Origin: Porites lobata
Taxonomy: Eukaryota > Cnidaria > Anthozoa > Scleractinia > Poritidae
Direction of reading: 5' to 3'
DNA: 64,000 nt
Assembly (NCBI GenBank): GCA_942486035.1
Contig: CALNXK010000042.1
Coordinates: forward strand, 1,890,001 to 1,954,000
The first letter of the stretch is position 1, and each line of letters starts with the position of its first letter. Below the pieces are notes generated by a model. It searched no databases. It was not told the origin of the DNA and saw only the letters and a list, made by a program, of their open reading frames with translations. The translations under genes and the position numbers were made by a program. Shown one piece after another: positions 11,333-22,826 of this stretch.

Positions 11333-11498
11333 ATGGTGAGAGTAAGGTGGTAATTTGTGAAATTAAGGGATTTGTCAGGATATTCTGAAAAGGGCAACAT
11401 CCAAGTGACCAACTTGCCAAAAACTAGCATTTCGGGGAAAATTGTCTCTGAGATATTAGCCCAGTTATGCTCTGATGACTCCATACAAATCCTTTTGA

Positions 11499-11536
11499 AT
11501 TTGACTTGGGTCTAAACGTTTAGACCTAAGTCAAAT
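11499..11536. repeat. 38-bp palindrome
   Basis: Arms ATTTGACTTGGGTCTAAAC and its complement with a single mismatched base and no loop, centred on AACGTT. Possibly a foldback repeat or protein-binding site; function unknown. Confidence 0.7.
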
Positions 11537-12308
11537 ATGAGGTTACTGGCGGTGAATAACAAGTCTACCAAAACAAACAGTGAAAAACGAATTCTCTATT
11601 TTTCTTACATCTGGCTTCAAAAACAGCATAGCAGTCTCATGTACTGATTAAAGATATGTAAGGCATGGGTAAGGAGTCAATTACGTTGAGCATGGAATTG
11701 GCTAAAACTCAATGTTACGAGTTCGAATGTTTTGAGGATAATTATTCACTGACGATCAGCTCGCAGGGATGTCGGATTAAACAGCCTCTGCCAATAATAA
11801 CAAACTATCACTTGAACTTCAGATACCTTACGGCTTCCGCCAACTTGTAAACACAAAACTTGAAAATCGACCTTCGTCACACTTGACTAAACACAGCACT
11901 CCAGACTCGTGGGAAAAGACTTAGTTCGTCAAAAGAACTCGCTTGGAACTTGTATACCGTTTGACATACGGTTCAAGAAAATACTAGACGGGCGAATAGT
12001 AGCAGCTTTTCGACATGTCTTATGATTTCAGTAACTGATGCAAATCTGCTGACTCATGCTGAAATGTAAACATGCCCTAATTAATTATTCATGAATAATC
12101 CAAAAACGTAAAGAACGTTCGAGAAAGTCGCGCAACGCATGAAAGAAATTTTACTACGTAACACTCAACAAAGACAAAATGTCTTTGTGCCGCATTTTGT
12201 AACTTTAAATTCATCATAAAACAGTTCGAAAGGAGCGCTCACTCGTGAAATGTTTTTCAACACTCGAAGAGAAATTTTGTGTCTCTGCGCGGCCATGTAA
12301 TATACGTT
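11537..12308. other. No supported feature
   Basis: The 61-codon frame at 11665-11850 lacks splice sites and domain features. The remainder is AT-rich with no repeat partner seen. Confidence 0.4.
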
Positions 12309-12741
12309 ATTTATTCCTCGAGTAAATTAAAGACTAAACTCGAAGTGATCTCAAGATATCACGGAGTAGCCCGGTCTCATTTCGTGAAATGGCCGAAACA
12401 AGGCGAAAAGTCACGAACTTGCGCGCCCAATCTTGTCCCGAAAATAGTGCATAATTTCATAGCTATTTTTTATATACCGAACTACCTTGGGTCGCAGTAG
12501 CGCAATCGGCTAAACCCTCAACTTAGAGTCTCCTCTGATCTGACGGGTCACACAGGTGAGTCGGTTCAAACTCCGGGAAAGTCAAAATAATAATTCTTTC
12601 CTCGAATTAGTTAAAGAATAAAACAAAGAAATCGAAGTGATCTCGAGATATCTCGAGCTAATTTGGCTCTCACTTCGTCAAATAGCTGAATAAAACCGAA
12701 AACCTACAGACTTTGCGTACCCAATCTTGTCCCAAAAATGT
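12309..12741 (+). repeat. Direct repeat pair flanking a tRNA-like segment
   Basis: Two diverged copies of about 140 bp (12309-12448 and 12595-12741) share CGAAGTGATCTC, GAGATATC-type and CCCAATCTTGTCCC blocks. They enclose the tRNA-like segment at 12487-12585. This looks like a composite SINE or local duplication. Confidence 0.5.
12487..12585 (+). repeat. tRNA-derived SINE-like segment
   Basis: GTAGCGCAATCGGCTAA fits a pol III A box and GGTTCAAACTCC fits a B box at roughly tRNA spacing. The arms do not fold into a clean cloverleaf, so it is a SINE head or tRNA relic, not a functional tRNA. Confidence 0.4.
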
Positions 12742-13088
12742 CAATTTTAATACATTCCTGAACGTCACGAATCCCTTACTTCGCGCTCCGCCGAAGTAAT
12801 AATAATATCTATTATTATTCATTCAAAATATTTCTCAGTTTCTGATTGGCTAAAAGCAGACGCATAATTCATCATAAGCAGCTGCAGTTGACCATATTTG
12901 GAAGAAATTTTGTCATATTGAACTAAAGACGTCAAAAGCTCCGTCAGAAGTGTCGTATTGAACCGTTAACCGAGAAAACCTGGGGACGAGGCTGAGTTGT
13001 TTGGTAAACGCTTGTTTCCATAATTATCTCAAACCGCCCTTAGATACCTTGTGATGCCTACATGGAGTAATTTCATATATATGAGTGA

Positions 13089-13208
13089 GCACTGACTATA
13101 GTGATTAGGGTCAAGCACCGACCATACTGATTAGGGTTAAGCACTGAGACTACTGATCGGGGTTAAGTACTGACTCGTAATGGTTAGCTTCTATTTAGGG
13201 TTAGGGTT
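13089..13208 (+). repeat. Degenerate tandem array with telomere-like end
   Basis: About four imperfect units of 27-31 bp built on GATTAGGGTTAAGCACTGA, ending in TTTAGGGTTAGGGTTTT. Two perfect TTAGGG units sit at 13195-13206. Confidence 0.6.
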
Positions 13209-13248
13209 TTCGCCATATTGTTTAAATCAAGCCATATCCTGCAGCGAA

Positions 13249-13310
13249 TCCTCGGTGGTCTAGTGGCCAGGTGAGTAGACACTGAACACTCCGGGATCGA
13301 ATTCTGCTTG
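13249..13310 (+). repeat. tRNA-Glu/Asp-like SINE head
   Basis: TCCTCGGTGGTCTAGTGG matches the acceptor/A-box region of metazoan tRNA-Glu or tRNA-Asp, and GGGATCGAATTC approximates a B box. The 3' half does not pair, so it is a tRNA-derived fragment. Confidence 0.45.
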
Positions 13311-14151
13311 TGATTATGAATTTCTTTTTTTTCCTTTAAAATAGAAGAGACTTGCACTTTGACAACATTTGTTGGGCAGAAACTAGGTCTCTGAGTAAAG
13401 AAAATTTCATGTAAGTGTAAGTGAGAGGGAGAGGGCGGTTAGAGATATGGATACAAGCGCTTACTGAACGAGTTGTTTTAATAGTTAAAAGTCCTAAAAC
13501 AAAATGGCTGAACAGTCGCCGAAACATTTTACTCGTTTCACGGCGAAATATTGTCTAAAATCAGCAAGAAGACAACGCGACGGACGACATATCCTACTTG
13601 GGGTATATCTGCAGACCTGAACAGAACTTTCAGCTCCTAAATCTCCCAAAGACGATGCACTATCGATATGAACTTAACATCGACCGAGGTAAATGTAAGC
13701 AAGTTTTAGCTTGTTTTTAAACTTGGAATAATTTTGAAGGAATAATAAGACAATTATTGAATTCGGCTTTCGTAGGATATGGCCATCCTCCTTTTTTTCT
13801 AAGTTTAGCGTCATCCGACCGACCCAAATTTTGGACATTTTTAACGACGTAGTTAAACTATTTTTCACCTAAAATAATTCTATTAATCTGGAAAAATGAG
13901 CATAGTAACAGCATAGAGAAAAACAGGACCAAAAACAGGAACATTCTCTACAGTATATTGTGCATTTTGCTAATCCAAATATGTGAATCTTAACTTTTAA
14001 CGTCATCCTGGGGTAGCAGGGCCTCCTATTCTTTAAGTTTTTTTGTCAATCCGACCGACCGACTGACCCAATATCAGGAATTGAATTCGACGCTTAACGA
14101 AAGAAAAAAGGGATGGCCTATGAAGAATTCTGCCAATCTGGGAGTGTGTTA

Positions 14152-14990
14152 CAGGGCCCGCGCGGGTGGAGGAGCTGGGGGGCACGGCCCCCCCACTTTT
14201 TGAAAATATCTAAATAAAATTACGTACAGTGCAACCTCGATATAACGAAGGGCCAAGGGAGTGGCAAAATATGTTCGTTATAACGAAGTTCGTTAACTTA
14301 TGTCGAGGTTCTTTTTCATATTGCCTTATATTTTACTATTACTGGAGTAAAACAAAAGTAGTTCGTTAGACCAAAGACTTCGTTTTAGAGGTTCCATTGT
14401 AATATACATTTTCATATGAATAGTATCTTTGTTGGAATAAGAATCTTTAGCGTCTAAATTTATTATTGGTTCGTTTCGATCCCATCGGTCTGATGCGTGG
14501 TAAGCCTCAAAACGCCTATCTTTACAAAACTGCACTTAGTTCTAGACTTCTGCGTTTTCAAACCAGCAAGGCTATGTAGCATTTGCAACGATGCGGAATA
14601 GAGTTTTTTTTATGAAGGTTGTCGATTAAAGCTGAAGACTTATCAACGAACAACTGTTTTTTAAAACGAATTATATCGGCTGATGATGTGGTCTCTGGCC
14701 CATTTCGGTCACATACTAGACAAAATGAAGCGGTTTCTGCAACCTACAGTGTAATATCATGATATTGCAAACCTCTAGTGGTGAATCCAGCATGTGCAAT
14801 CAGGCTCAGCAGAAAGGTACTTTTTAGAGGCTTGAAATTTGCAAGCATGACTCCGCTTAACAATGACTCAAGAAAGGCTCAGTAATCTGAACAGCCACAA
14901 AGAGAGAACAGCCAGATTTGCCCCTCCCCCCTCACTTCAAAAGAGGTGGTCACCGGCCCCCGCACTTTAAAAACTGCTCCGCGGACCCTG
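14152..14990. mobile_element. DNA transposon relic inserted in palindrome
   Basis: Terminal inverted repeats CAGGGCCCGCG and CGCGGACCCTG (one mismatch) flanked by a 5-bp direct duplication TGTTA (14147-14151 and 14991-14995). The interior carries a C-rich end, a pogo/Tigger-like end near 14229 and no intact transposase. Nested insertion gives relative ages: palindrome first, this element next. Confidence 0.65.
14229..14330 (+). mobile_element. pogo/Tigger-like terminus
   Basis: CAGTGCAACCTCGATATAACGAA is typical of pogo/Tigger ends. The related TTCGTTATAACGAAGTTCG and GTCGAGGTTC follow within 100 bp. Solo or foldback remnant. Confidence 0.5.
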
Positions 14991-15086
14991 TGTTATCCAC
15001 CGAGGCCTGATAACACCCTCCGAGATGGGCAGTATTGTTTACATCCTACTCATTCTATAATTGCTAAATAACTAAGCAGTCATTTA

Positions 15087-15265
15087 TCAATTCTGCCTAT
15101 TGACCTTTTTAGAATTAGTTACCACCTTGTAGTCGTGAAGGTTCCTCTTGACCTGCACCTCAGTACCAGTTGTTATCAAGCCGTTACTTTCTTCATTCTT
15201 CTTTCGCAATTTTGAAGACTTTTGTTGGCTATTACATTTATCCAGTGCCTTTTTGAATGCAAACG
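15087..15265 (-). CDS. Gene B last exon
   Basis: Acceptor CCTTCCTTTTTTAG; phase 1 entry agrees with exon 5. Encodes a basic tail (FKKALDKCNSQQ, KLRKKNEES) and ends at a stop at 15087-15089. A GTGGTAAC donor-like site at 15125 could instead splice onward, which would lengthen the protein. I see no downstream exon. Confidence 0.6.
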
Positions 15266-18200
15266 CTAAAAAAGGAAGGAATAAAGAAAGAAAATTCACT
15301 GAGGCAAATACGAAGCTGCAGCTTCAACTCAACTAATACAAATGTTGCTGAATGGATCTTACTGAGTTTGTGAAATCCTTTTTTTTGCTAGGATTCTGTA
15401 AAAGAGATATATTAATGGGCAAAAAAAGATAAAAGAGTGATTTTGAAATAATGAGCAGTTACCTTTGGGAGTTTTAGAGCTTGATTCTATACCAGATGAT
15501 GACCAGGTAGCATATGCGCTTGTTGCAGTTTCATATGAGAATGAAGGGCTAGTGGGATAATATGAAGGGCTACAAGGAGAATATGAAGGGCTAACTGGAG
15601 AATATGAAGGGCTAGTAGGCGAATAAGTCGGTGATTGAGGAGAATAAGAAGGTGTCGTTGCTCTATTGGGGCTGGACGATCGCGAAGGAGTCTCCTTCCG
15701 ATCTTCTTTATTCTTGTAGTCTTCAAAGCGCAACTCCTACAGAGGAAAGGGAAGAGAGTAACGACCACTAAGATTTATTCACAATATTTGTTCGCCTCTG
15801 ATTGGATTATTATTGTACCGGCTAATTCGTCATAACCAGCTGGCGCAGTCCAAATTTGGAAGGGCCTTCCTATTCTTCCACCACTGACTCAACGATTAAT
15901 GCGTAACTGATGGAAGATCATGGAATAATTGAGAGATTTAAAGTGACGTTTACAGCAAACCGCAAAAGTCAGATTCAAGTTGACAATTTCTCAAAATGGA
16001 AAACGTGCAGCTAAAAAAAAATACAAAACAATTCGACTTTTGACATGAAGAATCATGCACATCTCGGAGAACGACCTCAGATGACCTTCAGTTTCGGTCA
16101 TTCTCCTCCACCTCCATGGATCATTCAGCTTCATTCATCAGTTGTCCTGATCACTTCATTACAAAATACTTTAATATTACGAAAAGCTTCACTCCCTTCT
16201 GCTAGGGTTAAGAAGGCCCCTAGTGGCTTTCTGCTTTTTAATAACAAAAGAAGAACAATGCCCCATAATTATATATTCAAGTCAGACAAGACAAGACAAG
16301 ATGATTTATTTCACTTAGCTCCGTCTACATCTAACACAAATTAAAAAAAAAAGAGAGGGGGAATAAATACATTGACATAAGTAAAGAATAAAAATTATAG
16401 TCTCTAGCCGAGCGAGTTCAGATCATCCAAATAGCAAAGGCTAATTTAGTGGATGACCGCAAAAAATACAATTATACACCTAAAAACGCCTTCGTGGGGG
16501 GCTAATCATATCATTGAGGAGGAGTAAACTAAGAGATTTGAAAAGAGTGCCCGTACTGTCATACTTTTTACCACGGCGTATGGGAAAACTTGACTCCCGA
16601 TAACTCAAACCCTTGCTAACTCGAACCTCGCGCTAACTCGAACCAAAGTCAATTTCCCCGAATTTCCTTTATAAATTTACTGTAATTTTACCCTCGATAA
16701 CTCGAACCTCCCGCTAGCTTGAAGTAATTTTTGTGGCTTCAGATCAATTCTATAAAATTCTACCCTCGATAACTCGAACCATGTTTTTAGCGCGTGACAA
16801 GGCGAAAACAACAACACTGTACTGAAGTCCGAAATATTGAATTTATTTCAAAACAACCGTGACTATTCTTTTTCTTTACTTTTTTGTCACTCTAGTTCAA
16901 ATTCATTGTCCATCTCGATGCATTAATCAAGCTTTGTAGCTTTATTCGTTTTTCAAAATATCTTTGTCTGCCCTTGAAGTGAAACGTTCATGATAACTTC
17001 ATTCCTTCCCCATCCTTTTGCTTTTTTCTTTATTCCCAATAACTCGACCTTTTTTCGATTTCCCTAGAATTTCTTCATGAGACTAAACTATAGCTCTTTA
17101 CAGGAACTCTCATTTTGGTTTCGAAGGTTAAATGGTGCCTGTAGAATATATACGGGAATTTAGATCAATTTTTGCTTGGACCAAGTGACCCGAAACGCTT
17201 TGGCCTCGCGGAATAATGTGGCTTAGGGACTAGGCCAATTGTGGCCCTGAACAAGGATCTCGGTGCTGCTTCGCAGACCTTACCAACCGGGTTTAGATTA
17301 CGTCTGTGACGCAGGCTATATACGGCCAACCCGTACTCAGATGCACCGTAAATTGCCAAGTAGAAGTAGGTACTAAATAGAAATCACATACCTCAATGCT
17401 CTTGAGAGAATATGTACCCATAAGACTTATAGTTTGAAATCGTTCTTTACGTCCCAGATCTTCTGCCAACAGCTTTTCTGTGACCTTATAAAACAAATTG
17501 AACATATTCAGGCACCTGAGGTATTTACACGGGTTTGTTTCAAGAATAATAGTTACTCATACTGAATGCATTGAACACCATAGAAATTTATAGCAACATC
17601 ATACAATCGACAAGACTGTACCTGAGGATATTCGAATGGTGGACAAGAGAAGGAAAAAGTGGAGAAAAGATTTCAGGTCGGCAGAAAGACAATGGAGTTT
17701 TTGTGTCCCTGGGGTATGAGGTCTGTAAATAGACTCGTAGTTCAACTCAAGTACTTTATTCAGCCATTACTACAAAAGCATGTGGTCGGGAAAAATACCG
17801 CACGTGATATATTACACGTTACGGGTACGGGTAGCTGAGCTATCTTGCGATGCTGCTGTCTCAGGAGTAGTTGGTGGTGGTTCTTTAATGCTGTTGTCGT
17901 TTACCTTGGGTCTGGGTTTTAACTGTCACCGAGTGCGACGGTAGACACCTTCCGTTCGGTCGTTCTTAACGATGAAGGATCTTGGTTCCTTCGCAGGTCT
18001 GATAACTGTTCTCGTTCCCATCTCTGGGTGTGGTGGTCATAGATGTTGATTGGCTGACCTGGTTGAAATGGTTGTAGTGTCGGTCCAGCAGTCTTATTGT
18101 AGTAGAATGATTGTAGCTTTTTTCGTTGGTACAGCTCTTCCTTTGTCTTACTGGTAGTGTTGGTGACACTTACACGTTTGGACATTGGTAGAGTGGTCCT

Positions 18201-21200
18201 GAACTTGCGGTTGTTCAGCAGTTCTGCTGGAGAGTTCAAGTTGCTGCTGACAGGTGTCGTATTGTAGGATAGTAGTCCAAGATAGGGATCTTCTCCTTCT
18301 TCGTCACATTTCTGGATGATATTCTCTACTGTCTGAACCATGCGTTCTGCAGAGCCATTAGACTGGGGGTACATCGGGGAGCTGGTAACATGTTCTACTC
18401 CATAGGTCTGCATGAAGTCGCGGAATTCCTCTGATGCATACCGAGGACCGTTGTCTGTAGTAAGCCGTTCTGGTATCCTATGTTCAGCGAAGATGCTTTT
18501 CAGGTGGTTGATGATGGCACGGCTCGGGGGGTGGTGCTGGTCAGCCATCTAACGAATGGGAACTTGCTGTACTTGTCAGATATCAGGAGGTATTGGTTTC
18601 CTTTGAACTCAAACAGATCTGAGCTTAGTATCTGTCATAGGTTGCAGGGTGGTTCAGGCTGTAGGATTTGCTGCTTTTGTTGTTTTCTTTGATGTGCTTG
18701 GCAGGTGGCACAGTTTTGGACTTGGTTGGTGACATCTCTGGTGATGCCTGGCCAAAATACTGCTGATCTGGCTCGTAGAAGGCACTTCTCTTGTCCAAGA
18801 TGTCCGTGTTGGATGGTGTTGAGAGTATCATGCCTGAGCGTGGTAGGCGTGACTATCCGCTCTTGCTTCAGGATGAGGCCGTCCTCAATGGTGAGTTCCT
18901 CGCGGAAGTTCCAGTAGTTGTGGAGTACTTTAGGGCACTTCTTCTTGTTCGCAGGCCACCCCTCATGTATCACATCACGGAGTTTGCTTAACGTTGGGTC
19001 GTTGGCTGTCTTGTGGTGAATCTGTTGAAGCTTTATCGGTGATGCTGGAAGATTCTTTGTGATCTGGTGGATATCTAACTGTGGGAGTATTCCTTCACGT
19101 GTTGCTGGCTGTGGTGATACTCTGGAGAGGGCATCGGTAACGTCGTACTTCAGCGCACGTAGTACAAACCTCTGTAATCTCGCAGGGCAGTCGCTTAGTT
19201 TCTTCTTGAGGATCGTCTCGAGCGGCTTGTGATCTATGTGGATAGTGCAGGACTTGCCATAGATGAAGTAATGGAACCTCTCAAGTCCCCAGATGACGCA
19301 GAGTGCCTCACGTTCAATGTTACTGTATCGATGTTCGGTCTGGGTGAGGGCTTTAGAGGCATAGCAAACAGGCTGTCCGTCTTGTAGTAGTACAGCGCCT
19401 AATCCTTTTAGCGAGACGTCAGTTTCAATGACGGTTTCTACATGCAGGTCGAAGTACCTAAGTACGTCGAGCGATGAGACTTCTTTCTTGATCTCGGTGA
19501 AGGCTCGGTCGTGCTCAGGTCCCCAGGAGTACGCTGTGTCTTTCTTGGTCAGGTCCCTCAGTGGTGCTGACTGGGTAGCTAGTCGTCCAGAATATCTCGT
19601 CAGATAGTTGACTAAGCCAAGGAAGCTCTGTAGGCTCTTGACATCCTCAGGCGATTTCATGTCTAGGATTGCTGATACTTTCTTGTTGTCAGGTCTGATT
19701 CCTTGTGGCGTCCAGGTGTGTCCGAAGAAGCTGACTTCCTTACACTTGAACCGCACTTTGTCTTTGTTGAATACCACGCCCTTCTGTTGCGCTCTTTCCA
19801 TGAGTTTGGCCAGGTTTCTGTCATGCTCAACTTCAGATGATCCACATACAAATGTGTCGTCAGCGATACCGGTGACGCCATCGAGGCCCTCGAATGCTGT
19901 GTCGATCTGCTTTTGAAACACGTCTTGTGAAACAACAAGGCCAAATTGCAGGCGTTTGAAGTGATATCAGCAGAATGGCGTGCTGAAGGTTGTGAGGTAG
20001 GAGCTCTCTTCGTCGAGTGCTACGCACCAGTACCCCTTTTTTGCGTCGACAATGGTGAAGAATTTATCGCCGTTGAGCTCGGTCACCACCTCATCAACTG
20101 TTTTTGAACGATAATGTTCCCTTTTTGCCCATTTTTTCAGGTCACAGGGGTCTAAACAGACTCTGAGCTTGGTGACTTCTCCTTTGTCGTTTTTTGTCTC
20201 GCTCAACACGAATCTGTTGACCCAGTCGGTGGGCCTGTCAACAGGTGCGATGACACCAAGATTCAGCATGTCATCTAGCTTCTTTCGGTAAAGGTCTTTA
20301 AGGTGCACTAGAACTGACCGCGGTTGGTGTATGACTGGTTCTGCTGCCGGGTCAAGCGTAATATGGTAAGGTTTCATGTCCTTAAATGTTCCTAGTCTTT
20401 CGAAGCGGTCTGGGTAACTGCTCAGGAGGGTTTCCTTGGTTAGCGGTGGGTGTTCTCTATGCTGCAGTCTATGGTGACAAATTCGAGTTCCTCACATGTC
20501 TTACATCCTAGCATGGCGGGTCCTTGTACATTGGTTACTGTGAAGGTTACTTCTTTTATTCCGTCTTTGTGATGGATAAATAGCTGACAGGTACCCATGC
20601 ATTCAATCTTTTGGCCACCATAAGCTGTGAGGATCTGGGGTGGTCCAAGTGCTTTGTCACTAGGAGAGGCAATGATCTTGTCTAACTCAATCTTAGGTAT
20701 TACATTAGTCTCTGCGCCTGTGTCTATTTTGCATACTATCGAGGTAGTTTTCTTGTGGTAGGGTTTAGCAGTAATCTCGACTGTTGTGAAGACTTTGTTA
20801 TCTACCTCCAGTGATCCCAGGAACATATATCATCATAGGTCAAGTCAGAGTTATTTTCTTGTTTACTGGCTGTATGGTTCTGTACTTCGTGTACCGGGTT
20901 TCTTTTCTGGCAAACTTTGCTGAAATGACCGCGTTTGTGGCAATAGTGGCATTCAACACCGCCTGTATGGAACTCATTGCCGCATCGGTGGCATAGTTGC
21001 TGGTCGTTTCTTTGTTTTCTTTGTCTCTCTGGGCTCTCTGTTTGGTTTTTGCGTTGCCTTTTGCTCTTTGTAGTGAGTTGACTTGTGTTGTATCTGCCTC
21101 GATTGTCATTGCTTGGAGCTGTAGCCTGGTTGCTTCGTCAGTGCGAGCGATTTCTCTGGGTTTCTTGAGTGTGAGGTCGTTTCCTTCGGCGATACATTCC

Positions 21201-22789
21201 TTCCGCACGATGTCAGAATCAATGCCAAACACGAGAGCGTCTTTCAGTAATTCGTCGTGGAGCTCGGACAAATAGCCACAGTTTTGAAGCTTGGCCTCTG
21301 TCAGGAAATCATCGAGGGGTTGTCCGTCTTGCCTCAGGTTTCGGAGATAGAAGCGTTTGGTTAAATATGTGGTTGGACTGGGGTTTCACATGCTCTTCGA
21401 ATCGCGTCCAGTATTCGTCGAGTTTGTTTTGTTCCTCACTGCTCAAGTTCCACGTGTTAAACAAGTCTAGACCGTAGTCGCCGGTCCACAGAACAGAAGG
21501 ACATATCGACATCTCTGCTCGTTGGTTCGTGCCTTGAGTGGTCCATTAAATAGAAGTTCACATTTCTGTCGGAAACGCTTGAACCTCTGAGGTAAATCTG
21601 GTCCCGGAGTCCAGTCGATTTTTGGTGATTCGAAACCTATTAGATCGCTCATTTCGTTCCTGAATTCTGCTCTTGAGTTTTGTCTTGAGTCTTGATAGGT
21701 TTTCTGAACTTTGAGTCGAAGATCCCACTTCTGACACCATGTAAATAGACTCGTAGTTCAACTCAAGTAGTTTATTCAGCCATTACTACAGAAGCATGTG
21801 GTCAGGAAAAATGCCGCACGTGATACATTACACGTTACGTAATCAACATGCGTCACGTAGAGAAATCGTTACGTTACATAATAATCATACGAGATTGGAT
21901 ACTGTTACAGGGTCAAAGCCTCTGCTGAAGTAGTAACAAGATCGTCGTCAATCTTAATTCTTGAGTTGGTGAAAGGCGAGAACATTAAGTCTTGATATTT
22001 TTCAATTTTATTTATAAGAAAAGGAATATAGAAGCTGTTAGTAATTTTTGTCACTTACTTATATCAGTCCAATTTAATAAAAATAATAATGATAATAATA
22101 ATACTTTATTCAAACACATATTCACCAACATGATACATGACACATATTTGTATATGTAAAACGCGCGTAAAAATCATTAGTGCTGGTACAAACTGGTATA
22201 GTAAGAATGATATTTAAAGTGAAAATATATACAATTAAAATATTAGCTACTGTGTCAATAAATTCTCATCCACTTTTTAAAGGCTTTTTTTAATTTGTTA
22301 TCGTTAATTTCATTACGGAAGAGATGGTTTGGCAAATTGTTCCAGTCTTTGACGATTCTCACATAGAAGGAGTACTTAAAGGAGTCAACTTTAGCTTATT
22401 TCGTTTGTATTTTGTATGGATGGTTGGCTCTGGTGTTTGTACTTCTACAATACTCGAAATAGTCATTAACGTCTATGCCATCTAGACCGCCAAACATTAT
22501 CTTGTAGCATTCCACTACAGTCAGGTATTCTCTTCGATGCTGAAGTGTGTTCCAGTTTAGCAATATACATCGTTATTCATATGACATTCTCGATGCTCTT
22601 CTTTGTACTTTTTCGATTGCCAACTCATTTACGACCACCTAGGCCAACACAAGGACATAAGCGTAGATGACCTCCAGCCCATACTACTTTCGCACCCTGG
22701 CCAATGTTCAACAATTTATTAGTATAGGTAATAGCATGATTTGTAGGATATTGGGCATAAATACTACGAGTAATATTTCGAAATTGTTA

Positions 22790-22826
<37 letters not shown>

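Larger units (their letters stand above)
12822..13785 (-). repeat. Dispersed repeat, copy 2 (inverted)
   Basis: Reverse-complement counterpart of 4775-5260. The outer blocks match (the CAGTTTCTGATTGGCTAAAAGC end and the GGCTTTCGTAGGATAT end). The middle holds extra DNA, including the tandem array at 13089-13208 and a second tRNA-like patch. Confidence 0.55.
14130..15030. repeat. Palindrome-type repeat interrupted by an insertion
   Basis: The left half (AATCTGGGAGTGTGTTA, ending 14151) and right half (TGTTATCCACCGAGG onward to CCTCCGAGATGGG, from 14991) rebuild a diverged copy of the palindrome at 3844-3899. An 839-bp element separates them. Confidence 0.6.
17724..21909 (-). mobile_element. 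Ty3/gypsy (mag-lineage) retrotransposon, defective
   Basis: Minus-strand LTR element in intron 3 of gene B. The 5' LTR is 21740-21909 (TGTAAC...TTTACA). Next to it is a primer-binding site matching the 3' end of tRNA-Leu(CAA). Gag, protease, reverse transcriptase/RNase H and integrase follow in canonical order. The 3' LTR (17724-17823) matches only about the last 100 bp of the 5' LTR. Flanks AGGTC and GGGTC could be a 5-bp duplication with one change. Several frameshifts and at least two in-frame stops make it inactive. tRNA-Leu priming and the RT motifs suggest the mag/SURL lineage (inference). Confidence 0.88.

Noticed and set aside
12487..12585. Functional tRNA gene
   Set aside because: A and B boxes are visible but the acceptor and anticodon stems do not pair.
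15463..15736. Exon 5 heptads as a fragment of the Rpb1 gene itself
   Set aside because: The exon begins with the GLEBS end ELRFEDY in the same frame and phase as gene A exon 5, and only five heptads occur, so it is not an Rpb1 CTD exon.
15487..15768. 93-codon minus ORF overlapping gene B exon 5
   Set aside because: Alternative frame of the heptad-coding repeat; it crosses the exon 5 acceptor.
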